DNA of 64,000 bases, taken from contig CAJTOK010000010.1 in the NCBI GenBank assembly GCA_910577825.1, positions 8,993 through 72,992 of the forward strand. The letters are read 5' to 3'. This document shows positions 1 through 9,800 of this stretch, in pieces (position 1 is the stretch's first letter; each line of letters opens with the position of its first letter). The position numbers and the translations under genes were made by a program. Source of the stretch: an uncultured Lachnospiraceae bacterium. GTDB lineage: Bacteria > Bacillota > Clostridia > Lachnospirales > Lachnospiraceae. Below the pieces are notes generated by a model, which made no database searches, had not been told where the DNA came from, and worked only from the letters and a program-made list of their open reading frames with translations.

Positions 1-29
1 CAGAAGGTGTTCTCTTTTATTACTTCCAG

Positions 30-1211
30 CTATTCGTCCACTTCTGTAATTTCAGCTGTATTAATTGCAATTTTTAACATTTCTTCTATTTTTTCTTCTA
101 TTTTCTTCTCTGAATTTCTTATAACCTCTGCCTCCGGCTTTGTCACCGGGTGCTTTGCCACAAATATTGTACAACAGTCCTCATATGGCTGTATTGATGT
201 TTCAAATGTCCCTATTTTCTCTGCAATATTTACTATATCCTGCTTATCAAATGCTATAAGCGGGCGGTACACCGGCATACTGCACACTTCATTTGTTACT
301 GCAAGGCTCTGCATTGTCTGGCTTGCAACCTGCCCTATGCTTTCACCTGTAACAAGCCCTATACATTTATTATGGACAGCAAGCCTTTCTGCTATACGCA
401 TCATATAGCGGCGCATTATAATAGTAAGTTCCTCATGCGGGCACTTCTCATAAATATACATCTGTATATCAGTAAAATTAACTGTAAAAAGGCGTATCCT
501 GCCTGCATAACGTGATACCTGCTTTGCAAGTGCTACAACCTTTTCTCTGGCACGTTCACTTGTATAAGGGGGTGCATGGAAATATACTGCATCAAGGTTT
601 ACGCCCCTTTTAGATATCATATACCCTGCAACCGGGCTGTCTATACCGCCTGACAGAAGAAGCATTGCCTTTCCTGCTGTCCCAAGCGGCATCCCGCCGG
701 CACCTTTGTATACTTTGGAATAAATATATGCCTTGTCCCTTATCTCAACCCATATATATACATCCGGGTTATGCACATCTACTTTTAAACCTTCAAAGCG
801 GCTTAAAAGATATGCCCCCATTTCAATACATATCTCTGGTGATGTATATATATAATGCTTGTCACTTCTCTTTGATTTTACCTTAAATGAAAAGTCTGTA
901 TTATTATACTGCTTCTCTATAAAGTTCCCTGCCTCTTTTTTTACATTGTCCCATGATTTATCTTCTACAACTTCTACAGGGCTGATTGCTGATATCCCGG
1001 GCACTCTCTTTAGTGTCTCTATTACCTCATCACTGTCAAAATCCCCTGCCGCTTCTGCATATATCCGCCCCTGTCCACGCACTACATTATAATCACCGTC
1101 TATTTTAGAAAGCTTTATCCTTAACTGTTCACATAAAGCATTCTCAAACTTATACCGGTTCTTCCCTTTTATGCCTATTTCTGCATATTTTAATAAAAAT
1201 CCTTGTACCAT
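30..1211 (-). CDS. thiI: tRNA 4-thiouridine sulfurtransferase ThiI
   Basis: ThiI adenylates U8 of tRNA and transfers sulfur to make 4-thiouridine; in many bacteria it also takes part in thiazole synthesis. The protein has 393 residues: an N-terminal ferredoxin-like/THUMP region (about 1-165) and a PP-loop ATPase domain with SGGIDS at 187-192. Paired cysteines (C346, C347) in YEDCCTIF match the sulfur-accepting position of the family. It stops after the PP-loop domain, so it lacks the C-terminal rhodanese domain of the E. coli protein, as is normal in Firmicutes. A GGAG sits about 6 nt before the ATG. It lies 28 bp downstream of a cysteine desulfurase on the same strand, matching the nifZ-thiI pairing of Bacillus, so that enzyme is the likely sulfur donor. 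Confidence 0.95.
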   Translation of the reverse strand: MVQGFLLKYAEIGIKGKNRYKFENALCEQLRIKLSKIDGDYNVVRGQGRIYAEAAGDFDSDEVIETLKRVPGISAISPVEVVEDKSWDNVKKEAGNFIEKQYNNTDFSFKVKSKRSDKHYIYTSPEICIEMGAYLLSRFEGLKVDVHNPDVYIWVEIRDKAYIYSKVYKGAGGMPLGTAGKAMLLLSGGIDSPVAGYMISKRGVNLDAVYFHAPPYTSERAREKVVALAKQVSRYAGRIRLFTVNFTDIQMYIYEKCPHEELTIIMRRYMMRIAERLAVHNKCIGLVTGESIGQVASQTMQSLAVTNEVCSMPVYRPLIAFDKQDIVNIAEKIGTFETSIQPYEDCCTIFVAKHPVTKPEAEVIRNSEKKIEEKIEEMLKIAINTAEITEVDE

Positions 1212-1239
1212 ATCATTCTCCGTTAAATCTGTTAATAAT

Positions 1240-2418
1240 CTATCTGCGGGTAAATTTCCTTAAAACAGGAAGTTCTTCTTCTAATACATCTGCTGCATAA
1301 TCCACCTGTTCTTCTGTAGTAAATACCGAAAAACTGAACCGTAATGATGAATCAAGAAGTGCATCTTCTACACCAATGGCTTTTAACGTGCTGCTAATGC
1401 CTGGATGGTTTGAAGAACAGGCAGAGCCTGAAGATACAAATACACCTTTGGCAGCAAGTGCATGGAGAAGCACCTCGCTTCTTATCCCTTCAAAGTTTGC
1501 ACTAACTATATGCGGCGCTGTTTTTTGTAACGGAATATTATCTGCCCCGTTTATTGTAACACCATCAATTTTTTTAAGCCTTCCAATAAGCTTTTCTTTT
1601 AGATTATATAAATTTTCTATTCTGTCTGCCATTCCATATATAATCTTTGATGCAAGCCCAAGCCCTGCTATTGCCGGGACATTTTCCGTACCCGGGCGCA
1701 TCCCCTTCTGCTGTCCTCCCCCGTATATAAAAGGATTTATCTTTGTTTTGTCCTTTATATATAAAAAGCCGCTTCCTTTTGGCGCATGTATCTTATGCCC
1801 GCTGGCAGAAAGCAGGTCTGCCCCAAGTTTTCTAGGGACTATCTTGTATTTTCCATATGCCTGTACTGCATCAGTATGGAATAAAATGCTGCTGTCTTTC
1901 TTTTTAACCACGCTGCAAAGCCTGCCTATATCCTGTACAGAACCGGTTTCATTATTTACATACATAACTGACACAAGTATTGTATCTTCCCTTATAGCAT
2001 CTGCAAGCACATCTGGGTCTAATATGCCATTGCTGTTTACAGGAAGGTATGTAACTTCAAAACCCTGCTCTTCCAGGTGGGAAAGCGTTTCATGTACTGA
2101 TGCGTGTTCTATGCCTGTAGTAATAATATGCTTCCCTTTTCTTGTATTGGCAGCGGCCGCCCCCAGAAGCGCCATATTATTAGCTTCAGTGCCACCTGAT
2201 GTAAATACTATTTCTTTAGGCTGGCATTTCATAAGTGCCGCAATATCCTCTGCTGCCCCTGTAATATATCTTTCCGCTTCCATGCCTTTTGTATGTTTTG
2301 ATGAAGGGTTCCCATAATCCTCTTTCATCACTTTAAGCATAATATCACAGACCTCTGGCAAAACAGGGGTAGTTGCTGCATTATCAAGATACGCTTCCAT
2401 AATAAAAATAATCTCCAT
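1240..2418 (-). CDS. cysteine desulfurase (IscS/NifZ type)
   Basis: A PLP-dependent enzyme that releases sulfur from L-cysteine as a persulfide. Visible family marks are LDNAATTP near the N terminus, the PLP-lysine context SASGHKIHAPKG, and the catalytic-cysteine loop SSGSACSS near the C terminus. Translation may begin at the ATG at 2400 (MEAYLDNAATT), which fits the family N terminus, rather than at 2418; both have a GGAG-type site somewhat far upstream. It is followed directly by thiI, so its main job is probably to load ThiI for tRNA thiolation, as NifZ does in Bacillus. A role in Fe-S assembly is possible but no iscU or suf gene is adjacent. A gene symbol is not assigned because nifZ, iscS and nifS paralogues cannot be told apart here. 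Confidence 0.93.
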   Translation of the reverse strand: MEIIFIMEAYLDNAATTPVLPEVCDIMLKVMKEDYGNPSSKHTKGMEAERYITGAAEDIAALMKCQPKEIVFTSGGTEANNMALLGAAAANTRKGKHIITTGIEHASVHETLSHLEEQGFEVTYLPVNSNGILDPDVLADAIREDTILVSVMYVNNETGSVQDIGRLCSVVKKKDSSILFHTDAVQAYGKYKIVPRKLGADLLSASGHKIHAPKGSGFLYIKDKTKINPFIYGGGQQKGMRPGTENVPAIAGLGLASKIIYGMADRIENLYNLKEKLIGRLKKIDGVTINGADNIPLQKTAPHIVSANFEGIRSEVLLHALAAKGVFVSSGSACSSNHPGISSTLKAIGVEDALLDSSLRFSFSVFTTEEQVDYAADVLEEELPVLRKFTRR

Positions 2419-2442
2419 TCACTATATTAATTCTCCTGCCTG

Positions 2443-3177
2443 TTACTGCATCTGGAACATCATAATAGATAAAACTGCCATTCCTGCTGTTTCTGTACGC
2501 AGTATCCTTTTACCAAGGGAAACAGGCCTTATTTCCCTTTTTATGGCCTCTTCTATTTCTTCCTTCTCAAAACCGCCCTCTGGCCCTATAAAAATACCTG
2601 CGCTTTTCTTACTGCAGGCTTCTTTTATAATTTCCCTTGACTTCTCCATTCCGTCCTGTAACTCATATGGTATAATATTGTACTCCAAGCTGGCAGCTAT
2701 GTCAAATGCCTCTTTTAACATTACAGCTGCATGTACTTCTGGCACAATGCCCCTTCCCGACTGTTTCGCTGCTGCTTCTGCAATTTTCTGCCAGCGTTCC
2801 TGCTTTTTAACCGCTTTGCCGGCATCAAGCTTTACAACACACCTTTTCATTATAACGGGGACAATTCCTGACACGCCAAGCTCAACAGCCTTCTGTATAA
2901 TAAACTCCATTTTACTGCCTTTAGGAAGTCCCTGGAATAATACAAGTTTTGTTCCGGGCTCTGTGCCAGACTCCTGTACCTTTTCCACACAAAGCCTTAT
3001 AATACTGTTCTCTGTACTGGTAATCCTTGAAATATAATCCCTGCCACTGCCATCACATGCAATAACCCAGTCCCCTTTTCCAAGACGCAGTACATTCTTA
3101 ATATGGTTTACATCTGTGCCTGTAATATCAATATAATTATCGTAAATATTATCCTGTCCTACATAAAAACGGTACAT
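2443..3177 (-). CDS. rsmE: 16S rRNA (uracil1498-N3)-methyltransferase RsmE
   Basis: A SPOUT-class methyltransferase that methylates U1498 of 16S rRNA. It shows an N-terminal PUA-like region (HIKNVLRL, IACDGSGRDY), IGPEGGF in the SAM-binding knot, and the closing motif LGKRILRTETA. The start is set at the ATG at 3177 (MYRFYV). A GGAG lies 6 nt before it, and the frame-compatible ATG 12 nt upstream (3189) overlaps that ribosome binding site. The protein is 244 residues, normal for the family. prmA, a common upstream neighbour in Firmicutes, is absent here. It is first of a three-gene operon with the cysteine desulfurase and thiI, so the operon is themed on rRNA and tRNA modification. Confidence 0.94.
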   Translation of the reverse strand: MYRFYVGQDNIYDNYIDITGTDVNHIKNVLRLGKGDWVIACDGSGRDYISRITSTENSIIRLCVEKVQESGTEPGTKLVLFQGLPKGSKMEFIIQKAVELGVSGIVPVIMKRCVVKLDAGKAVKKQERWQKIAEAAAKQSGRGIVPEVHAAVMLKEAFDIAASLEYNIIPYELQDGMEKSREIIKEACSKKSAGIFIGPEGGFEKEEIEEAIKREIRPVSLGKRILRTETAGMAVLSIMMFQMQ

Positions 3178-3218
3178 ATCATTCTCCATTCTGCAAGGAA
3201 ATACCCTGTTAGTTAAAT

Positions 3219-3246
3219 ATTATAACACATTATGCCAGAATGTAAA
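3219..3246 (-). promoter_or_regulatory. sigma-A promoter for rsmE operon
   Basis: On the minus strand a -35 box TTTACA (3241-3246) and a -10 box TATAAT (3219-3224) are separated by 16 bp. Transcription should start near 3212, about 35 nt before rsmE. Confidence 0.6.
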
Positions 3247-3320
3247 AGCCGCATTGGAAACTATCCTGGTATTTTTATTTGCAAAAGCTGCCATGCACCC
3301 TATAAACAGCAACCATAAAC

Positions 3321-3349
3321 TTGTGTTCCAGCCCTGTGTATGTTATAAT
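3321..3349 (+). promoter_or_regulatory. sigma-A promoter for the aminotransferase gene
   Basis: A -35 box TTGTGT (3321-3326) and a perfect -10 TATAAT (3344-3349) are 17 bp apart. Predicted start is near 3356, upstream of the ATG at 3419. This placement supports beginning the coding region at 3419 rather than at an in-frame upstream ATG at 3254. Confidence 0.6.
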
Positions 3350-3418
3350 TCCAGTGTTGTTAATAATCGCAGCCGTAACACCATTTTACTAAAAATATTG
3401 AAAGGGAGATGTTACATT

Positions 3419-4702
3419 ATGAAAGCATACAAAGATATGAGCCAGGACGAACTCCGGGCATTAAAAAAGAATTTGGAAGAAGAATACAAAACACAAGAAG
3501 CAAAAGGGCTGTCCCTTAATATGGCAAGGGGCAAACCTGGCGCTTCACAGCTGGCACTGTCTATGCCTATGTTAGATGTTATTAACAGCAGTTCAGATAT
3601 GAATACCCTTCTGGGAAATGATACCAGAAACTACGGTGACTGGGATGGTATCGGCGAATGCAGGCGGCTGGTTGCCGATATGATGGAAGTGAAAAAGGAC
3701 AATGTAATTGTATGTGGCAATTCCAGCCTGAATATTATGTATGATACCGTGTCACGCTCTATGCTTATGGGTGTAAATGGTTCTACACCATGGTGCAAGC
3801 TGGACAAGGTTAAGTTTTTATGCCCGGTACCTGGATATGACAGGCATTTTAAGATTACTGAATTATTTGGGATTGAGATGGTTAATATTCCATTGAAACA
3901 GGACGGGCCGGATATGGACCTTGTAGAGAAATATGTAAATAATGATGAAGCTGTAAAGGGAATCTGGTGTGTGCCAAAATATTCCAACCCTACAGGTATC
4001 TCTTACTCTGATGAAGTGGTAAGGCGTTTTGCAAACCTGAAGCCAAAGGCAGCAGACTTCAGGATTTTCTGGGATAATGCTTATGGCATACATCATTTAT
4101 ATGAAGATGACCAGGATGAAATCTTAAACATTATGGAGGAATGTGAAAAGGCAGGGAACCCGGATATGGTATACATATTTGCCTCAACTTCCAAAATAAG
4201 CTTTCCAGGCTCTGGTATTTCTGCAGTTGCTACATCATTTAGAAATATTGAAGATATTAAAAAACAGATGACAACACAGATTATAGGGCATGATAAGATT
4301 AACCAGCTGCGCCATGTAAGGTTTTTCAAAGATTTAGACGGGCTAAAAGCCCATATGAAGAAACACGGTGAACTTCTCCGCCCTAAATTTGAAGCCGTAC
4401 TTGATATTTTAGATGCCGGGCTGGCAGGGCTTGGAATTGGCAGCTGGACTAAACCAAAAGGGGGGTACTTTATTTCCTTTGATGCCATGCCAGGATGCGC
4501 AAAATCCATTGTTGCAAAATGTAAAGCCCTGGGTGTAGTCCTTACCGGTGCAGGTGCAACGTTCCCTTACGGAAAAGACCCGGAAGATTCCAATATACGT
4601 ATTGCCCCTACATTCCCTTCACCTGAAGAAATGCTGGAAGCCGCCAAAATTTTTGTTCTCTGTGTAAAACTTGCTTCAGTGGAAAAACTGTTAGGTGAGT
4701 AA
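3419..4702 (+). CDS. PLP-dependent aminotransferase, class I/II (aspartate aminotransferase-like)
   Basis: A 427-residue fold-type I aminotransferase. It matches the clostridial group often labelled aspartate aminotransferase or putative amino acid aminotransferase, with ARGKPGASQLALS near residue 40, YGDWDGIGECRRL, the substrate/PLP stretch CVPKYSNPTGISY, and the PLP-lysine context STSKISFPGSG. The start at 3419 is chosen for the GGGAG about 11 nt upstream and the promoter at 3321-3349. Asn-Pro-Thr-Gly and the Ser-Lys motif are intact, so it should be active. The amino acid substrate cannot be read from sequence. It is monocistronic and ends in a strong hairpin shared with the convergent gene. 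Confidence 0.85.
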   Translation: MKAYKDMSQDELRALKKNLEEEYKTQEAKGLSLNMARGKPGASQLALSMPMLDVINSSSDMNTLLGNDTRNYGDWDGIGECRRLVADMMEVKKDNVIVCGNSSLNIMYDTVSRSMLMGVNGSTPWCKLDKVKFLCPVPGYDRHFKITELFGIEMVNIPLKQDGPDMDLVEKYVNNDEAVKGIWCVPKYSNPTGISYSDEVVRRFANLKPKAADFRIFWDNAYGIHHLYEDDQDEILNIMEECEKAGNPDMVYIFASTSKISFPGSGISAVATSFRNIEDIKKQMTTQIIGHDKINQLRHVRFFKDLDGLKAHMKKHGELLRPKFEAVLDILDAGLAGLGIGSWTKPKGGYFISFDAMPGCAKSIVAKCKALGVVLTGAGATFPYGKDPEDSNIRIAPTFPSPEEMLEAAKIFVLCVKLASVEKLLGE

Positions 4703-4725
4703 ACATATATCCAGCAGAATAACAC

Positions 4726-4774
4726 AAAGCACCAGGATTCCTAAATGCCTTGTAATCCTGGTGCTTTTTGCTTT
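4726..4774. terminator. bidirectional intrinsic terminator
   Basis: A 14-bp perfect stem (4726-4739 with 4754-4767) around the core GCACCAGGATT is followed by a T-rich tract on the plus strand and preceded by an A-rich stretch. It lies between the aminotransferase and the convergent glycosidase gene and probably serves both. Confidence 0.8.
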
Positions 4775-4824
4775 GTTTTTTAATATTTATTTTTTAGTAT
4801 TTGTTTTTTAGTATTTTTGTTTTA

Positions 4825-6855
4825 TTATTTTACAGTTATATTTTTCTTAACTTTCTTAACCTTTCCTCCAGCTAATTTTATCTTTACAGTAATCTCTGCT
4901 TTTCCCTTGCCCTTTGCAGTAATTGTACCATTTTTGGACACCTTAACCTTCTTTGGATTAGAAGATTTATATGTAACAACTGCTGCCTGCTTTGCATAAG
5001 GTGTGCTGCTCTTTACACTTGGTTTTGCAACAAGCCCTGTACCCAGGTCAAGTTTTACCTTTGTTTTGCCTCCTTTTTTAACAGAAGCCTTGCCAACTGA
5101 AACTTTTGCCTTGTCAAGAAGCTTAACCACCTTTTTGCCACTTAATTCCTTATCTGTAATAACATATGTATTCCCGCTGAAGCCTTCAACAGCAACCTCA
5201 CCATCCTTAATAACTTTTGTCTGGCTGTTTGGAACTTCTTCAAGCTTTCCAGTCTTTTTATTATAAGAATACACATAAACTTTATCACCCTGCTTTGCAG
5301 ACGGAAGCAGTGCTGGTGTTGTTACTTTTATGCCGCCCTTTGTATTATTAGAAGCAATGGACATAGTATAGGAATTATCCTCACCAGCCTTGTTTGAAGA
5401 TAAAATCTTGTTTATTTTCTTTTTATTGCTGCTGCCCATTCCAGATACCTTGCCCGTCTTTACAGACACATTAATCTCTTGGTTCATTTTCTTAAGCTGG
5501 CTCTGTGGTATAGTCACTGTATAAGACTTTGAAGGGTTCTCATTCTGGATTTTTACAACAAGCTTCTTGCTGCTTCCCTTCGCACTTTCTATACTGTCCT
5601 TTGTAACTATTACCTTCCCTACAGAAACACCACCCACATCTGGTACAGCAATCTTAATTAACATCTTAGGCCCGGTCTTTTCCTTAACACTGTCAACCGT
5701 AGGCTTTTCAACATAAATATCAACACTGGCAAGCCCTGCATCCTTTACATTCTCAAAATAGCTCTTAGGTATCACTGTCTTAACAGAATACTGGCTGGCT
5801 GTATCAGAATCACCTGTATAAACCACGGCACTGGCATTAATTACATTGCCATCATTATCAGATGTAACTTTAGTTACAAGAACTGAATTAGTGCTGCTGT
5901 CAGTTAATGTTTCTGTTACATTGGTCAAAGCACCTGTATCTTCTGTTACAGTCTCCTTAACACTTTCTGAACCATCAGGCATAATTACTTTTTCAGTAAC
6001 TATTGTTTTATTGCCATCTGTACTTGTAGTGGTTTCAGTAACTGCCCCTGTTTCTTCATCTACCTTGATATCAGTACCAGGTGCTGGTGTCTGTGATGCA
6101 GCTGGTGTTGCTGAAGGTACTGGTGAAGCACTTGGTACTACACTTGGTGCTGGAACTTGTGAAGTGCCTGGGTTTGAAGATGAACCTGTACCTGGTCCTG
6201 GCTGGTTTGGTGTAATCGGCTGGGCTGGTATATATGCACCACCACCTGAACTGCCACCTGAGCCACTGCCTGTTGGTGATGGGGTAGATGTACTACCTGC
6301 CGGAGTTGGGGTTGGCGTTGGTATATCTGTGCCAGTTTTAGGGATTTCTTCTGTATAATTATCACCACATCTCTTACAGGTTTTCTCCTGGATACCATTT
6401 TCTGTTGCAGTTGCAGGTTTTATTATTACTACTTCATAATCATGCCCAATAGCTTCAACTATATTTCCTTCAGAAATAAGAATCCCACAAAATGTACAAT
6501 AAATATCTCCAGAGTATCCTGCTTCTGTACAGGTTGCCTGTTTTTCATTTCTTGTTTCTTTTTCTTCATGCACACAGTCTACTTTTTGAATTGTAATTTC
6601 TACTGATTCTGTTACATAATTGCCTTTATCAGCTCCATTATATATTGCTGTGGCTTTTATTACACTATCTTCTGGTATTTCCTTTTCTGCATCCCCAGCA
6701 AGCCATATCCAGTCTGTTGGCAAAGTTATATCACCAATTTTTTTCTTAGTATTTGGTACATTAATAGATGTTTCTGGCATATTTGGTGTAACGGCTGATT
6801 TTTCAATATCAGCCTTAGTAGTAAACTTATCATTTTCCAATATATAAATCTGCAC
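4825..6855 (-). pseudogene. C-terminal part of the frameshifted GH43 surface protein (Ig-like and linker modules)
   Basis: This 676-codon frame begins in the middle of a YDG-type repeat started by the upstream frame and has no plausible start: its first codon would be GTG with no Shine-Dalgarno site. In order it shows the end of the YDG repeat (ADIEKS region), a segment with paired cysteines (CVHEEK, CTFCG, CKRCG; about 90-170), a low-complexity Pro/Thr/Ser/Gly linker (about 172-260), a beta-rich stalk, and a C-terminal Big-like domain (YKSSNPKKVKVSKNG). No LPXTG signal is present. It overlaps the upstream frame by 26 nt, so both are best read as one gene of about 1,970 codons broken by a small indel near 6857. 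Ribosomal frameshifting is an alternative. Confidence 0.8.
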
Positions 6856-9800
6856 TGGCTTCTTTCAAAGTAACAGTTCCTGTTATTTCTTTTTCTGTTC
6901 CTGCATTGGCATCTATAAATTTAGCTGCTGTATCATAAGCAATATCATCATTTCCAACTATTCCTGTAAATTTAACAGAAGAAATAGTTGCATCTACTGT
7001 ACCATCATATATTTTACTTTGTGCAACAGATTCTGAAATAGATAATTTCTTTTTCTGCACCTTATCAGGCAATGTAGAAACTGTAACAGGTTTGCCATTT
7101 TCTGTAGTAACAACTACAGCAATATATTTGCCAACATCATCTGCCTGAATCTGGTAATCTTTATTTGTTGCTTCATTAATTGCTGTTGCTCCTGATAAAG
7201 TTCCATCTATTAAAGAAAGAGCATTTTCTGGTGTTATTTGTATATCACTCTTATACCATTGATATACAGGTGTTTTATCATTTGAAGAAGAATTATTATT
7301 TATTACTGTTGAACCATATTCATAATCAGCATTATTTATACTCCTGAATAATAATACTTGTACATCATAAATTTCAAGATGACAATCCTGGCCACCAAGA
7401 TATACTTTCATATCATCTGTCGGACATCCTTCTGCTGTAGCTGTACGTACATAAGTTTTTCTATCACTACAAGTAATTACTGCTTTTATGGTAATATTTT
7501 TATCAATACGGGTAACTGTTAAATCAATATCTGCTTCTTTTAGTATTTTTTGTAAACTTTCTGAACCATATGTATCACTATATTCTGGTGTAGTACCTGT
7601 AAAGCTCGAATTACTATAGTTATCTGCCCTTAGATACCAATCTGTTACTGCCTGCTGGGTACTTGCCAAATCTGTAGTAAGTGCTATTGCATAATTATGC
7701 CAAACTTGAGCTTCCTGTGACGAATTATGAAAATTATATTTTATCTGAAAATCTCCAGTAACTTCTGTTCCATAAAATTTTGTATAATCATACCATTCAA
7801 GATTATAGCTATCATTTCCTACTTCTGCTATATAGCCATCACCTGATTCTAAATTCTCTTTTACTTCTTCTCTCTCAGCAGCATATAATTTTGCAACATC
7901 TGCTTCAGTCAATGACCTTTCATAAATTTTTAGATTATCCATTAATAATGGTGAAGAACCCCAAAAGGAACCATAACCAAGATAAAAATTAGCAGATGAT
8001 TTTATTAAATCAATTACAAGCTGGTATCCAGTAAAATCTTCACCTTTGCCAAATGCTTCATTTTTTGATTCTGTAAAAACCAATTCCCCATTTATATAAA
8101 TTCCAAAACCACTGCTATCCATAGAAACTGTAATAAGATTCCATTCATTAATAGAAATTTTATTTGTTATTATACTATTTGGCTGATGACAGTCAAACCA
8201 ACAATCCACTTCAGGCGGCTTCTCTGGGTCATTTTTATCAGGAACAACAGCATTAAATCCTAGATAAGCATTTGGTGTTAAAAATAACCTTTTCTCTAAT
8301 TCTCTGCCATCAATATTGAATTTATCAAAAAATGACCATATAGCATCCCATACATCATCATTCGTCCGGTTAACCCAAAGAGAAACTGTCGCTCCATTTA
8401 TATCTTTTCCTTTAAGTGGATTTGGAAATTGTACATAACTAGTGCTATTTCCAGCTGGAAATCCAAAGTATTGATGTAAAACTTTACTTCCATGTTCACT
8501 GTTATATTCTATTGATGGTTTTGTTCCAGCAGATAGTGCCATTGCTGTACCACGCTGGATATTGTTTGCCTTATTAAGGAATCCATCACCCTCAAAGTCA
8601 TAATCTGCAGCCAGCCCTGTTTCAATGTCTGCACTACTGATTCCACCAGCTTTTACTGTTGTTTTATATATTTTATCATAATAGCAATTCCCTTTAGACA
8701 GCCTTGCCGTCAACGTAATTTCTGTATCGGATGAAGGTGCTGTTACTTTTCCTGTTGTACTAATGATATTTTCATCAGAAGATAACCATTTAACAATAAC
8801 ATCATCTGTAGTCTTATCAGATAATTCTATATCTGTATAAGTATTTTCAGGAATAATTGCTGAAAATTTTACAGCATTCTTTGCAACTGCAACATTATCT
8901 GCTAATTTTTTGCTCCCCCAGATATTAACACCAGTTTTTGTATCCATAGCAGTAAAACATAATGTTTCTACTGTTGAGCCATCAATAACCTGGTTTGTAA
9001 ATACTCCTTTATAAGCAGTTCCGTCAACTGTAACTGTAATATATGGCTGCCCTTTTGATGACCATTTCCAGTTTCCTGTCATAGCACCTGTAATTGTTCC
9101 ATCTGTATTTAATGTAATATCAACAGGCTTTACAACCTCATAACTAGCATGGTTTACTTTATACTTATGTACCAGAAGCTGGTAATCACCTGCAACATCT
9201 GCTTCTGCCCAGGATGTTGTATTATAATCTGTTGTTGTCACAATGTATTGGTTATTGCTGCCTTTTACACAAGAGGCCGTTGAACCTAATGTTGTTTCAC
9301 CAGAAAATTCATATGGGGCAGCAACCAGCCAGCCATCTTCATTTAAAAACAATTCATGTACTCTGACAGTATGCCCAAAAGTCCCATCATTATACTTTGT
9401 ATGATATATAACATATGTGCGTCCATCATCATCAACAAAAGCAGAATTATGGCCTTGTGCAACTTCTGCAACATCCATATTATCCCACTGGTAATTCCCC
9501 ATTAGCTTTTCACCACGGTTAGTCTGTGCCGCAGGCCCATAATTTATCTGGGCTTCATCATAAATAGCATTTACATTATTAGAATCCACATAAGGCCCAT
9601 CTGGGCTTTCTGAACGGAAAATCCTCATTTCATAACCGCCTGTAGGGTCATAAAACCCATAAGACATAAATAAATAATAATATTTTCCTATTTTCTCAAT
9701 ATAAGGACCCTCTCCTGATACATAAAACCCGCCTGCAATCTTTTTTCCAAAATATGGGTCTGATGTAATTGTTCCTGCATTGCCAGGATTTGAATATGTT

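Noticed and set aside
1376..2317. Plus-strand open frame of 313 codons
   Set aside because: It lies opposite the cysteine desulfurase gene; it has no ribosome binding site or recognisable motif and is a shadow of a well conserved gene.
6830..6855. Programmed ribosomal frameshift joining the two GH43 frames
   Set aside because: Not preferred: there is no classic heptamer of the X-XXY-YYZ type at the junction and no clear downstream structure, so an indel is simpler. It is not fully excluded.
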